Below, one piece after another: positions 24,685-37,386 of a stretch of DNA of 64,000 bases. A program made the position numbers and the translations under genes. Each line of letters begins with the position of its first letter. The stretch's first letter is position 1. The notes beneath the pieces are model-generated. The model was not told the DNA's origin and did no database searches. It saw only the letters and a list, made by a program, of their open reading frames with translations. The DNA is from Unio delphinus (Eukaryota; Mollusca; Bivalvia; Unionida; Unionidae), in the NCBI GenBank assembly GCA_029339505.1, contig JAQISU010000097.1, positions 7,339,001 through 7,403,000 on the forward strand, given 5' to 3'.

Positions 24685-24895
24685 TGTTGGAGCAGTCCTG
24701 AATCAGTGGTTGACTACCACATTTTGTAACCAGGTGTGCAGGTTCAAATCCCAACACCAGATCAGCAATGGACTGTTATCATTGGGTGTCTTTGGGCAGA
24801 GTACTTATCCCAATCATCAGTATATCCCTCGGGAAATAAGATTGAGAGTAAAAAATACCCTTTGGTTATAAATGAGATCAGGCTTCATGTCAAAA
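24685..24895 (+). mobile_element. tRNA-derived SINE, family B
   Basis: A perfect B-box core 'ggttcaaatcc' at about 24742 closes a tRNA-like head whose A-box is decayed. It is followed by a body with 'gtgtctttgggcagagtact' and 'tatcccaatcat', a motif set that I recall from widespread SINEs with a conserved central domain. It is unrelated in sequence to families A and C here. Confidence 0.65.
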
Positions 24896-25309
24896 CTGGG
24901 GATCAAATTAAATATTATCATGCAAACTTGAGGGTAAAGGGAAACACTATATACTGCATCACAGGTTATGAATTACAACATGTATCAATATGTGGCGCAA
25001 GTACTATTACTTCAACCCCGGGGACAATATTGGGTTTTACATGAATAAGATCAAAAGGTTGTCAAAATGAAACTTGTACACTCCAAAGGCTCTTTCAAGC
25101 AGAACAGTCAATGTCTGAAGTAAAATGCTAACCCTAACCTTACAACTTTGGTATCTAAATAATGCTGCTCAACCATTGCAATCCTATCAAGGCTCAAATG
25201 ACTATATTTTTTTTATATGAAACCAGTGATTTTTTATTAATGCAGGTGGGAAAATAAAACTTTGGGTGACAAATTTACACAGCTTGCTAGTGCCTGAAGC
25301 AAAATGTTT

Positions 25310-25605
25310 ACAAGTTTTATTTTATAGAAGGTCTTTATAAACATATGCAGAAATTTGCAAACTTTTTTACAAGTTTTATTTTATAGAAGGTCTTTATACA
25401 CATATGCAGAAATTTGCAAACCTTTTTAAAAGTTTTTTTTTATTGAAGGCCTTTATAAACGAATGCAGAAATTTGCAAACCATTTTAAAAGTTTTATTTT
25501 ATTGAAGGCCTTTATAAACGAATGCAGAAATTTGCAAACCTTTTTAAAAGTTTTATTTTATAGAAGGCCTTTATAAATGAATGCAGAAATTTGCAAACTT
25601 TTACT
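25310..25605. repeat. 60-bp tandem repeat
   Basis: Five units of 'gcagaaatttgcaaacc', 'ttttaaaagttttatttta' and 'tagaaggcctttataaac'. Confidence 0.9.
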
Positions 25606-25919
25606 TTTCAATTAACTGCAGTAAGTACTGAGCGATGCAAGAGATTGAACACAAAATTACATAATCCGGTGTAAACATTTATGAAACAATGGGTGATTAT
25701 AAACAGAATAAAGCTTCTAAAACTGGCAGAAAAATATGCAATACAAAATGGACGTGGCCTGCAAATTAAGGCCACATAAATAAAACCGAACATCTTGACA
25801 TAACTGATAAAGGATAAGCAACTGCTGATCTGTCTTGCTTTTCCAATATTTGTTTGACAATCATGTATTTAACATACATCTTTAGCATAATTAACAAAAT
25901 TCTTGAATTCTGTTTTGCA

Positions 25920-26250
25920 CCATCTAGGTTACATCTTAACAAACACCATCTAGGTTACATCTTAACAAACACCATCTAGGTTACATCTTAACAAACAACA
26001 GTGATTCCTGTTGTTTATATTTGCCTTAATATTTAGCACTATCTTAACAACCATGTGGAAAGAGATCAGAAATACATATACAGTTAAATCTTGTTAATGG
26101 CGCACAAACTGCTCCCATTAAAATCACTGGAGTAGTTTGCTTTGTAAGAGATGAGATCAGAAATACAGTCAAAAATCTTGTTAATGGCACACAAACTGCT
26201 CCCATTAAGATCATTGGAATAGCATGCTGTGTAAGGGATGAGATTTTGAC
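25920..26250. repeat. Three 26-bp repeats and an adjacent two-copy duplication of about 100 bp
   Basis: 'caccatctaggttacatctt' is repeated three times at 25920-25998. Then a block of about 100 bp with 'cttgttaatgg', 'cacaaactgctcccatta' and 'gagatcagaaatac' is present twice at 26060-26250. Confidence 0.85.
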
Positions 26251-27129
26251 AGACTTACACAACATACAACTAAATCCCGAGGTAATAATGCAAAATCTGT
26301 CACACTGCACACTATGATGACGTTTATAGTTTTAAATGATACCATATTTGGTTAGATAAAATTCAAAAATGTCATTTCAATCAAAAACAGTACCTCTGAT
26401 CTCAAACTCACTCCCAAAACCCTGGTGCCAATGCTGACATCCCTCATAGCCAACATAAAAAGCTGTTCTGAATTTGCACCATACCATGTGGTAGCAGACT
26501 GACAGACAGACAGAAGGTGCCACAATATTTCCCACTAAAGCATGGGGATATTACTGAATCTTACTTATAGCAATGTCCCATTATTACCAACTGAATGTTT
26601 TAACAGATGAAGGACAATTTCTTTCAATAGATATACATGTACCATTATTCTGGGACAAAATTATCAAGATTACAAGGTTTCACTAGGAATGGTGCTTAAA
26701 AACAATGATATGTGCTAATATACATAATGTGAAAGGGGACACAAATAAAACAAGAGAATCCAAAGCACATGTCTCCCTATTCTGTCCAGAAGTATATTAA
26801 GTTGAGTTTGACCCCTGCAATAAATAATAGTGAGATTAACAAGACTAGACTGAAGAAAAAAACTGTTCTGGTGTGAAAATACAAAATTCGGAATATGAAA
26901 ACAATGGCTACTAATTAGCATTACCATCTTGTGACAATGATTAATTAGTAAGGTCAGTGTACGTTATGGATACAAATTACCCAGTACCTGCATATCTGAT
27001 TATCAAATAAAACATTTCATTCCATGTTAGCAATTTTATTTATAAATATGTAATTTTCTCTATCAACACAACCAATATCTGAGAGAAACTATTTGTTTTA
27101 AAAACTGACCTCAAATAACTAATGATCAT

Positions 27130-27395
27130 TTATTTCTTTGTTGTTGCTGTAGGGTTTAAAGCCATTTTCCAGCACAAGATAGGCTATACATGGCAGCCAG
27201 TATAAATGGTTGAGGAAGAAACCCTGAAAACCCTCGAAAGAACTACCAGCCCACGAGAAGCTACTGGCAAGCTTTCTCACATGCCAACATTGGCAAAGCC
27301 AGAGAATCAAATCCACGCAGAGGTGAAATGGCAGAGATCTATAACGGTGAGCACTTTAGACTGGCCCCTCCTTCCTTTGTTATCAGGATGCAAAA
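27130..27395 (-). mobile_element. SINE, family C (mollusc type), minus orientation
   Basis: The plus strand has 'gggtttaaagccattttcc', 'ggctatacatggcagcc', 'gagaagctactggcaagc', 'tctcacatgccaac' and then 'gaatcaaatccacgc', the complement of a decayed B-box, near the right end. I recall closely similar sequences as abundant SINEs of bivalves and other molluscs, and this is one basis for the organism guess. A plus-strand open stretch within it (27206-27451) is incidental. Confidence 0.6.
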
Positions 27396-29459
27396 ACCAT
27401 AGCTCAAAACTGAGAAAAAAATATATTAAGCTCAAATTTGACAAAATCTGATTTTATAACAGTGCTCAAAGTGAGAATAGAATCATCATCCACATTTGGT
27501 ATAGTCTATGTACATGTATAGTATATCGGAAGGCATCCAAATGAGGTTAGAATAACAGCAATACACATGCTAAATGGTATTAACAATAATAGGATTGTTA
27601 CAGTAATTCTGGATTCCCAGATCACAGACTATTTCCAACAGTACAATGCACACAAATTGTATTATATGAGCTATCTTCGTAATGGATTTTCACATGCCAG
27701 TACTTCATAAATCATTTATTTACAGATTATGTAAAATAATTATAAAATATATGGAAACGTTGCAATTTTAGGAACATTTTAAAGACACAAATTTGACATT
27801 TTCAGAAAAAAATTCTAAGATGCCAGGATCAATGTCAAACTAACAAGGCCAAATGTATTTCCAGATGGACAACCACCCGTTTTTCACTGCCAACCCTAGC
27901 TCTTTTCTCTCGCATTAAATATTTATAATGTTAAAAACAAAATATAAAAAACAAAACAACCTGCTTACTTACCCTAATTTTAAAACCAGTGCAATAGGAA
28001 ACGTATATTTTCTTTCTTGGCTCATGTGAAAGATGGACCATGTATGCAGTTTACAAGCGACTAGCGGTAGTTCGTAATACCTCTTTTGTCAGATTAAAGG
28101 AACCATATTTCATCCTGTTTAAGAAGCAATGATACCTAAAACGTACATTTTGCCAATTGGTAATTTTCTAACAATTTATATTGTTTACATAAAAAGTCGA
28201 ACTGTATCATTTACAATCAGCACATCTTGCATAATGCTTGCATTGTGTAGTTCATAATAATTTTAAAGAGTGTATGGTCTATTATTAGATGCACCAGTGC
28301 AGGATTTGCACACTTATTTCTATATAAAAATCATGCTGAAAAAAATCAATACAATGCATGAAAATCAGACAAAAAAACCATACTGTCCTTCATGAAACCT
28401 TTATATATTCCGAAAAATCCACATATATTGTACATGTATATAATTAAGCCAATTTTCAGTACAGGAATAAAAAATGCCAAGAAGGGTGATAGCTGATCAA
28501 GAAAAGTGAATGCATTACAGTGCATAAGGAACATGTTTTTTTGTCATGACATGTTTAACAATAGAATTTTAAACAATGCAATATATCCCACTTGTGTGCA
28601 ACAATTATTAAGGCAAATTTAAACAACATGTTATGATGAAAAATGTTAGATATTAAATGTTAATCTAAAATTGCTGGGCTGAAAAAATCTTTCATCTAGC
28701 AATGCAAGTTGAAGATTTTCTGCACAAGCGAAACTCGGTCATTTTCCCAGAAGTTAAGATCGACTATGAAGATTATGAGTTTCATAAAACAGTCTTGCCT
28801 GTGAATGGAGATGATGCTTTTTTACTGAAGTGAGCAAAATAAGAATCCTATGTATATTGGGGAAAAAATTTTGACATACGGTAACAGTATGATGCGTAAG
28901 AAAATAAGATGCAGACTTCAAAAAGTGATGATGGCTGAATCTTCAACCAGATGACCATAATAATGACTGCCTTGAAAGAAAAAGCCATATCTTTGTCTTG
29001 TCATTCACAGGCAAAACAAAAGTTACTAAGGATTTTGCAGTTATTTTTCAAGAATCTCCAATAGGCCAGAAGAAACATTTTTACAGCTCTAAAGAACAAC
29101 TTACTTCTCTTCGGCTCTCAGGTCCTTGCTGAAAATTCAAGCATTAGCACTCCAGTGAATGTAGTGATGTTATTTATCTTCAGTTATATAAAATGCATTT
29201 GCACATGAAAAAATTTGTATTAAATCCAGCTCATATTCAGTGTAATCTGTGAATTATTCCAAATGTAAATGAATCTCACACAAATAATGAATCTGAGCAT
29301 GAGTATACTAAACCAAAAATATTCATTAATACTAACAAAACTCATCTATCACGCATAGATAATACCACAATCATGCTTAGCAAAGGACTCTTAAATATGA
29401 CACACATTCACTGATTATCTACACATAGTTCTACACATTTTATCAACTGCACTTTTCAA

Positions 29460-30490
29460 AGCGGTTTAATGAAACGTGCAGTTTTTGGTATTCAGTGGTA
29501 ATGTCTTGGCTGTCACTTGTCAAGACTGTAATGAAACATGCAGTTTTTGGTATTCAGTGGTAATGTCTTGACTGTCACTTGTCAAGGCTGTGTAATGAAA
29601 CATGCAGTTTTTGGTATTCAGTGGTAATGTCTTGGCTGTCACTTGTCAAGGCTGTATAATGAAACATGCAGTTTTTTGTATTCAGTGGTAATGTCTTGGC
29701 TGTCACTTGTCAAGACTGTAATGAAACATGCAGTTTTTAGTATTCAGTGGTAATGTCTTGGCTGTCACTTGTCACGGCTGTGTAATGAAACATGCAGTTT
29801 TTTGTATTCAGTGGTAATGTCTTGACTGTCACTTGTCAAGGCTGTGTAATGAAACATGCAGTTTTTGGTATTCAGTGGTAATGTCTTGGCTGTCACTTGC
29901 CAAGGCTGTGCAATGGCAGACATGTACTTTTCTGGTGTTCAGTTTTTGGGATTCAGTGGTAATGTCTTGGCTGTCACTTGTCCAAGCTGTGCAATTTCAG
30001 ACATGTAATTTTTAGTATTCAGTGGTAATGTCTTGGCTGTCACTTGTCAAGGCTGTATAATGAAACATGCAGTTTTTTGTATTCAGTGGTAATGTTTTGG
30101 CTGTCACTTGTCAAGACTGTAATGAAACATGCAGTTTTTAGTATTCAGTGGTAATGTCTTGGCTGTCACTTGTCACGGCTGTGTAATGAAACATGCAGTT
30201 TTTTGTATTCAGTGGTAATGTCTTGGCTGTCACTTGCCAAGGCTGTGCAATGGCAGACATGTACTTTTTTGGTGTTCAGTTTTTGGGATTCAGTGGTAAT
30301 GTCTTGGCTGTCACTTGTCCAAGCTGTGCAATTTCAGACATGTAATTTTTAGTATTCAGTGGTAATGTCTTGGATGTCACTTGTCAAGGCTGTGTAATGA
30401 AAACATGTAATTTTTAGCATTCAGTGGAAATGTTTTGGCTGTCACTTGTCAAAGCTGTGCAAAGGCAGGCATACAGTTTCAACTATTCAG
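29460..30490. repeat. 63-67 bp minisatellite with higher-order structure
   Basis: About sixteen units with core 'attcagtggtaatgtcttgg', 'ctgtcacttgtcaaggctgt' and 'aatgaaacatgcagtttttg'. A block at 29833-30015, including a distinctive variant unit with 'ggcagacatgtac', recurs almost unchanged at 30170-30352, an offset of 337 bp. That indicates a second, longer amplification step. Confidence 0.93.
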
Positions 30491-30867
30491 TCATAATGTC
30501 TCTGCTGTTGTTTTAAACAGCTATAACTTAAATGCATACAATGTAGTACCCTGCTTTTAAAACACAACTGCTGACACAGTGGCATTAATAAAGATAAAAA
30601 CACAACTTCTATGCATATTCATTACTAGTTATTTTCCAAAGTTGTTAAAACATATAGTACTGGTGCCTTTTTACCTATACTATTCTGTCTCCTAATTCAC
30701 TCTTTATAGATTTGCCATGTTGGGAATTTCCCATCTGGTTGAAATCTAAAAGTCACTGCATAATAATAAAGTGATGAATAAATTATGCCCAAGCATGAAA
30801 AATAGACAAACCTACTGTGTGAAACTTTACCAAAAAAAACCCAGAAAACCCTTGTGTTTGTTTGTTT

Positions 30868-31085
30868 GTTTGATTAGGATTTTAAAAGTAGCTTTTACAA
30901 TTTTTCAGTCATATCATGATGATATCTGCAGTTAGGTAGTTTATAGTGATGTAAGCACTGGGGCATCATGCCACAGTCATGTAGCATGATGTCCCACCCA
31001 GTCAATTTATCCTGACACCAGGCCGACCAGTCCTAACACTAACCTCTTTATTCTGAGCTTCAAGCAAGGCAGCTGCTAGTACTTT
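30868..31085 (-). mobile_element. SINE family A, head-less copy
   Basis: Matches the body of the SINE at 20595-20872 in the same order ('gtttatagtgatgt', 'gcactggggcatcatgc', 'tagcatgatgtcc', 'cagtcctaacactaacctc') but lacks the tRNA head. It starts at a (GTTT)n run at 30858-30871 that corresponds to the 3' tail. It carries about 25 bp ('gacaccaggccgaccag') absent from the first copy. Confidence 0.7.
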
Positions 31086-31089
31086 CTTT

Positions 31090-31430
31090 GTGAAACTTTA
31101 CCAAAAAAAAAACAGAAAACCCTTCTGTGTGAAACTTTACCAAAAACAGACAACCCTTCTGTGTGAAACTTTACAAAAACAACCACAACTCTTCTGTGTG
31201 AAACTTTATTTAAAAAAAAACAGAAAACCCTTCTGTATTAAACTTTACAAAACCAGACAACCCTTCTGAATAAAACTTTACCAAAAATAACACTACCCTT
31301 CTGTGAGAAACTACAAAAAACAGACAACCCTTTTGTGTGAAACTTTACAAAAAGCAGACAACCCTTCTGTGTGAAACTTCACCAAAAAAAACCCCAGACA
31401 ACCTTTCTGTGTGAAACTATACAAAATGGC
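31090..31430. repeat. About 37-bp degenerate tandem repeat
   Basis: Nine units of 'cccttctgtgtgaaac' followed by 'tttaccaaaaa' and a variable A/C stretch. It starts at the edge of the SINE; one unit also precedes the SINE at 30820-30850, so the SINE may have inserted into the array. Confidence 0.85.
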
Positions 31431-31439
31431 TTAAGATCT

Positions 31440-34400
31440 GATAAACAGGCAAGTTCAAAAATAAGAGACTTGAATTTAAGTTGACATAAACTTTAAAAGG
31501 AAATACTTTTTGTACTTATAATGACAAAACACCTTATTCTGGGTATCCTGCTCATCAATTATGTTTACAATTCAAGGTACTCAACAGTGCATTGTAACTT
31601 TTGTCACTGAAAACAAACTTTTCAGTTAAAATTATTTCAGCTTTAAATGCAAGACAATCACACAACTGACTTTATGCCAGACGATAGATCGCTTAACCTA
31701 CAAATGACATAACAAATATGCAATATTTGGCACAGAAATATGTTTAGGTTTGAGTGATACATTTAATAAAAATGATTTGCATTAGTCTTAAAAATGCAAA
31801 ATTACAAAGTTACATAAATTATACTGCAGTAGACAATCTTTATATTTGTAATTCAAGCTTGTATAGTAATAACCATAGTTTTATAACAGTAAATAAAATA
31901 AAAAATCAATTTCAAAGATGCTCGATAACTTGTTCATGAAAACGGAAATTTGCCACAAAAGATACTAATGTATTTAGTAAATAATCTTATCTTTATTTAT
32001 TTTATCTGGCTTGTGTTTATGCTGCCTTGGAATGTGTTCTTAATATTTTGGATAACAATTATCTGAAACCATTTTTTTGGTATTTCTTATTATTCATGTC
32101 AATCTCCTCACCCCTCCTTCGGCCCCATGAGAAAGTAAAGAGTTAAATCAAGTGTTTGAAAGATTGAGATAATTTTTTTTGTTGGTAAAATCAAACAATA
32201 AAATGTAAATTTTCAAACTTTAAAATAATGCAGCCTGAGGTTCATTCCATCATGTACAAGAAAAATAACATACATCAAAACCCACAAGCAACAGGGTTCT
32301 CCAACCATATTCTAGAAAAGTTTATTTTTAAATATATTTTTCAATTTCAATTTCTTTATCTTTCTTCAAGCCATTGACGCAAAGTACTTTCTACATATGT
32401 TTATGCAAACAAACATGATATAATTGCCATCAATTGTTTCCATATTTAGCTGACCACAAAAGTCTTTATCACTTGATTCAGTTTTTGTCTCTGTTTCGTG
32501 AAAGGAATAAATGTATTTCCTCCATTTAGACTGAGTACTGACTATCAGAACTATGAGGCTCCCAATGACTTCCTTTCACTCTTTTTTGACGGAGAAATCA
32601 ACAACTCATTGCAAAATTTGTAGATATTTATCATATAATCAATTCATTAATGCCACAAGCAGCTTGTCAGAGAAAAATAGCAGACAAAAGTAATGAATGG
32701 AGGTGTCTAATTTACGTTTGCTGATTTGTTAATTGATCTGACAAGTGGCAAAAGGTCAATTGGATGGTGGCAAAAGGTCAATTGGATGGGCTGAAAAACA
32801 CTAATCAAACTGCATGAAAATTTAAATCCTATTTCTTCTTTGTTGTTATTCTACATGTTGTTGGATGGAAAAAGACAACTCGTTTATAAAAACTTAGAGG
32901 AATAATATCATATAGAAATGGCAATAGCAATTGAAGATAAGTTAATTTCACATGAATTGCACCACGGAAATTTCTATTCCAGCTCTTGGTCTCATTTAAC
33001 GTAAGTGTACATACATTATCTAACAACATTTAGTATCATAAATACTGTGTCTTCTGAATTACTTTTTTTTCCAAACAAATCAACAAGTAAATGACAAACG
33101 GTGATTGTGTGTAATTTTGTATCTTTTCTCATTAGTTTAAAAAGAAATTACTTCTTTCTCACAGTAAGACATATTACACTAATGACTAATATATTTTACA
33201 ATGGAACTCGGCAAACTACAACATACTGTTAATATTTGATTGGCCACATTGTTGAAAATAGACATTCATATCCATCTTACAGTTTTTACACCTTTAGCAA
33301 CTTGGGCCAACAGAGACAAGGATGAAGTACCACAAATTAAATGTAGTAGACTTATTTTCTGATTTTTTTTCTAATGAAAAATAGCATACAGGGGAATAAA
33401 ATGGTCAAGGATGACAAGGCAAAAAGAGCCAATGCTCATTGCGCAATACACACATACAGAGGTTCTCAATAGATGTTTACCCTCTGGTGTTTACCACTGA
33501 AATTTAGATTTAAACTGTTGCTGATACAAAGAAATTCTAATATATATTTTTATGTTGCACACTGATTTAGGTGAAGCATCAGTCCAAATTACCCTTGATT
33601 CACTTATGTCATGATTTTTTACTGAGTGCGATCAGACCATTGGCTACAGACTCTTGTTTACAAATTATCAGCCAATAATATCACACCTATACAAATTCAA
33701 ATGGAACTGGCAGAACTAAAATGTGACATGTATTGCTTAGGATGGCATAAGGTTGGATTGTTTGGAGATTATTTTTCACATTTACATTAGGCGGAGGAAG
33801 AGGAAATCAAATATGACTTGATTGGGTTAACACTTGATCCATTATCAGCATTTGTTGCAGAACAAAATACAGTTTTCAAGGCATTCTACCAGACATACCT
33901 TTTACAGCTGAAGTCTACCCTGCCACTTTGGAAAACAAAATGAACACTACTTTTAATTCACTACTATTAAGATCAAATAATCAATATATTTGGACATTCC
34001 ATCATTGCACACAGAAACCAGTGGTAACCACTTTATTGCAGACAGCAAATCTTAAGCCAGTTGCAGCGTAATCGGATTATGACGGCTAATGTGTACACAA
34101 CAAACTACTAATTGATTACCTTACTGTTGTAATTTTAGAATTGAAGGCTAAATGCCATTTAATCAAAACCGACTGACTTTTGATGGAGGTGAGATAGAAA
34201 GGAGATCAAACAAAAATGATGTAGGCAGAAACACTAGAGTTATTGCACTGTTTTACATGAAAATTTAAGAGCAGTTGATTCATGTCAAAATGCTGAAGAA
34301 AATGGCATTCTCCTAACGCTAGCATAGGCTAATAAATATGACATCCATGTCCAACTCAAACTTTCTTGACAAAATGAACCTAGACTTGAGGAGTAATGGA

Positions 34401-35578
34401 TAGGGCCTAACCAGAAATCGCCTCAGACATTCGATTCAGCCAAATATCCGGTTTTCTATGGTACTACTCATAAGTATTCACCTCGGCAAATAATATGAGC
34501 ACAAATGGTTACAAGTAAAATAATTCAATAAATATCGAACTTTTAAAAAAAGTTTTTTAATGCATAATAATTTTATTTAATAATAAAAAAAATTCATCTT
34601 ATAGCCAATATATACAGTATACGAAAAGCTGAAGCTTCGCATACGATAATGAAACAAACGGTACTATCCGGAGTCGCACCTACTACTTGGTTCATGCCTG
34701 GATCCGGCAAATAGTACATCCAAATACTTGGATACTCAGTTACTCCCAAGTAATGGAGAGTAGTCATTTCAGGGAAATCTGGACCAGAAAACTATTAGAA
34801 ACCCGTTTTAATATTCATTTTTATAAATACAATTCAATGACTAAAACAAATTAATCACCATTAAAACACAATTTAAGTTTATCTACCACCTCTGACAAAT
34901 GCCTTTGGGACTGATATATTATTTTTAAAGCTATGTCTAACTGACTACAATCTGATGGTCAGACAAACAAGTTTGGGTGAAATGAATGATTGATACTTTT
35001 GCCATACCCAAGTTATGCTATAACAAGAAGTGGACAATTAACACAAATTGACATTTGCCCTATACAAGTTACTTTAATATTCATGAATAATCAATAGTTG
35101 TTTACCTTTTTATTCTTGAAACTGAGACAGACATCAAGAGGTGCATGCAATCATTTTGGTCAGTAAAACTGAAAAACTTGCTAATGACACAGACCCACCT
35201 TCTACAAATTAGCACAAACTGACACTGTCTGTAACGACACCCTCCCCAACGTTGCAGATTATATACTAATAAGCATATTTCAACCACATTTTCAACATAA
35301 TATAGACATTCCAAACATATTCCCATGTATAATGAAGTACTTAACTGAATATTAAATAAAAACTTTCACATAAAGTTATTTGGTTCATTTGTATCTTGTC
35401 TACCTGGGTGAAATTTGATGGCCATAGTTCCATGACATTATACTCTTAGCTCAACCCAGATCATATTGATTTAACACTGGTATGATAATATTGGTCAATT
35501 AGGTGTAAGAAGTAGTCTAGCAAATGTCTACCACTGGTCCATACAGTAAATTTATTATGGAAAATTGTGTCCGAGTTA
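31440..35578 (-). other. Kinesin intron 1, no recognised feature
   Basis: About 4.1 kb of AT-rich intron. I searched both strands for splice-flanked conserved coding, tRNA-like boxes and tandem arrays and found none beyond short duplications (for example 'ggcaaaaggtcaattggatgg' at 32750-32790). A possible decayed MITE end near 34400 is recorded among the rejected items. Confidence 0.55.
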
Positions 35579-35586
35579 ACTGAAGC

Positions 35587-36511
35587 TAGGATTGTTAAAC
35601 GAAAATCGGAAATCTGATTATCAGTTTTTGTTTTTACAAAACGATAATCGAATTCAATATTTTTTACCATTTTTGTAGTGACAATTTTAAAAAATGCCAG
35701 AAAAAAATTCATTCATGCATTTGTTTAGTGTTTATATTTTAATACAATATGGCTAGCAGATAAGGTGTGTTTGTTTAAAATTTGTGAGCGCTCCATGCAG
35801 CGTGTTTGTAAATGAATACATTTATTGTTGAAGGATGTAAATAGTTAGTCGACCGACTGGTCGCTAAGTTCTTTGATGTCCGAAATTGACAACAATAGAC
35901 TGTTAATAGCTACAGTATCTATTGTTGAGGACTGGTCTCTGCTGGTTGTGTCTTTTCAAATATGCCTGGTCGTATAAATAAATCTGATGTATAGGAAAAC
36001 TTTGAAAAAATTTCATCAAGCATGGCTCGCTGTAAACTATGTTCACAACAAATAAGTCGGAGCGGTGGTACTACTACTGGATTGCATGCACATTTGCGTA
36101 GCAAACATCCCGGAATTGCGGCTCCTTCAAATGTTCAGCCGCGATTAACAACATTTATTGGAACACAAAGAAACTGTCCTGATAATCATCAAGAAAAAGT
36201 TACTGCAGCTGTAGCTAAGTTTGTCGCTGAAAACATGCTACCAATTTCGATTGTTGAATCCAATTCCTTCCGTGATTTGATGGCTTTGGTGGAGCCACAA
36301 TATCGTCCTCCATGCCGTCAGACGATGCGCGTCTATACATTATGGTATGTAATGAATATCTTTTATTCGTAAGAGGCATTCACTAACTTGCATTATAAGA
36401 ATATATTTCTTGTAATTTTCAACGTAGGACAAAAACCGATAATCGGTTTAAAATTGGATTTCTACAAACAATAATCGGTTTTGGAAAAAAAAAACGATAT
36501 TAACATCCCTA
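35587..36511 (+). mobile_element. Internally deleted hAT transposon with BED zinc finger
   Basis: A 925-bp element. The 12-bp ends taggattgttaa and tagggatgttaa (complement of 36500-36511) match at 10 of 12 positions, with shared 'cgataatcg'-type subterminal repeats. It is flanked by the 8-mers actgaagc (35579-35586) and attgaagc (36512-36519), one difference, as expected of an aged hAT duplication. It holds only the N-terminal exon of a ZBED-type transposase. The catalytic RNase H-like and dimerisation regions are missing. Confidence 0.85.
35961..36345 (+). pseudogene. hAT transposase N-terminal fragment (BED zinc finger)
   Basis: The open stretch has a BED finger: C-K-L-C followed by H-A-H-L-R-S-K-H, spaced as in ZBED1/hAT DNA-binding fingers. 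After it come Q-P-R-L-T-T-F and then V-A-K-F-V-A-E-N-M-L-P-I-S, F-R-D-L-M and P-C-R-Q-T, the usual hAT order. Upstream in the same frame an M-P-G-R start is followed after ten codons by TAG where the family has Trp. After P-C-R-Q-T the frame leaves the family and stops at 36372. This is a dead fragment of a roughly 600-residue transposase. Confidence 0.8.
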
Positions 36512-37192
36512 ATTGAAGCATAATTAAGACCAATGCTATGGCCCAAATCAGAAATGGGTCAAACTCCATGCCCAAATCATGAGACCATACTTCAACTGAG
36601 AACCCTGATAATATATTTTTTTTAAAGCAAATATTTTTTAAAATCATGTTTTTTTTTGCTTCTGTTACTAACAAATATTCTGAACAGAACAAAGAATAAG
36701 AATGCATTGTCATGTGACAAATGGTATTATTTCACATTCTGACCTTTATTTCAAAACAAATTAATCCAAAATATGTATTTAGGGTCTGCAAAGAATAATT
36801 ACGCATGATCATGTAACCTGACCAAGCAAGGGAGGGTGGGGTGAAGACTGCACACATAATATATAAATAAGAGTGCTGGGGGAGGGGAGCCTCAAATCAA
36901 GCTTGCAGTAAACCAATCTATTTTACTGACAAAAGCTATATTTGGACAATCATTATCCAAATAGTACTGGCAATGGGGTCTCATTTAACAAAAACAAAAA
37001 AAAAATGTGGTTCCAGTCTGCTGAATGTACTTGTTTCTCACTGCCAAACCATAGTACTTTTTTCTAAATACAAAAAAAAAACAACACAAAAAACAAAAAA
37101 AAAAAACAAAGAAAACAAACAGGCCTACCCTATTTTAAAACCAGTGCAGTATGAAACAACAATTGGCAAGCAATCACTCTAGCGTATATAAT

Positions 37193-37378
37193 CAGAGCCG
37201 GCACTTCCGCTAGGGAAACTAGGCAATCGCCTAGGGCGCTGGGCTAAGGGGGGCGCCAGAAAAAAGTGCAAAGTGGGTTTTATTTCATGATGAGCAGGTG
37301 GGGAAGGGCGTGAGTGCGAAGGGGGGCGCCAGATATCTGATCTCGCCTAGGGCGCCAAAATGCCTTGCACTGGCGCTG
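37193..37378. mobile_element. 186-bp hAT-like MITE with G/C-rich ends
   Basis: Ends are CAGAGCCGGCAC on the left and the complement CAGCGCCAGTGC on the right, with 'gcctagggcgc' present in inverted orientation on the two sides. Flanking 8-mers are tatataat (37185-37192) and tataaaat (37379-37386), 7 of 8 identical. It is markedly more GC-rich than the surrounding intron. It has no coding capacity. Confidence 0.8.
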
Positions 37379-37386
37379 TATAAAAT

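Noticed and set aside
24685..24760. Possible tRNA gene on the plus strand
   Set aside because: Only the B-box is good; the A-box and acceptor stem are missing, and a SINE-type body follows.
29833..30352. Two identical-looking 60-residue open frames
   Set aside because: They are the same higher-order block of a minisatellite read twice, not a duplicated gene.
34395..34480. 'tagggcctaaccag' resembling the end of the 11946 MITE family
   Set aside because: No matching inverted end or target duplication was found downstream; left unassigned.
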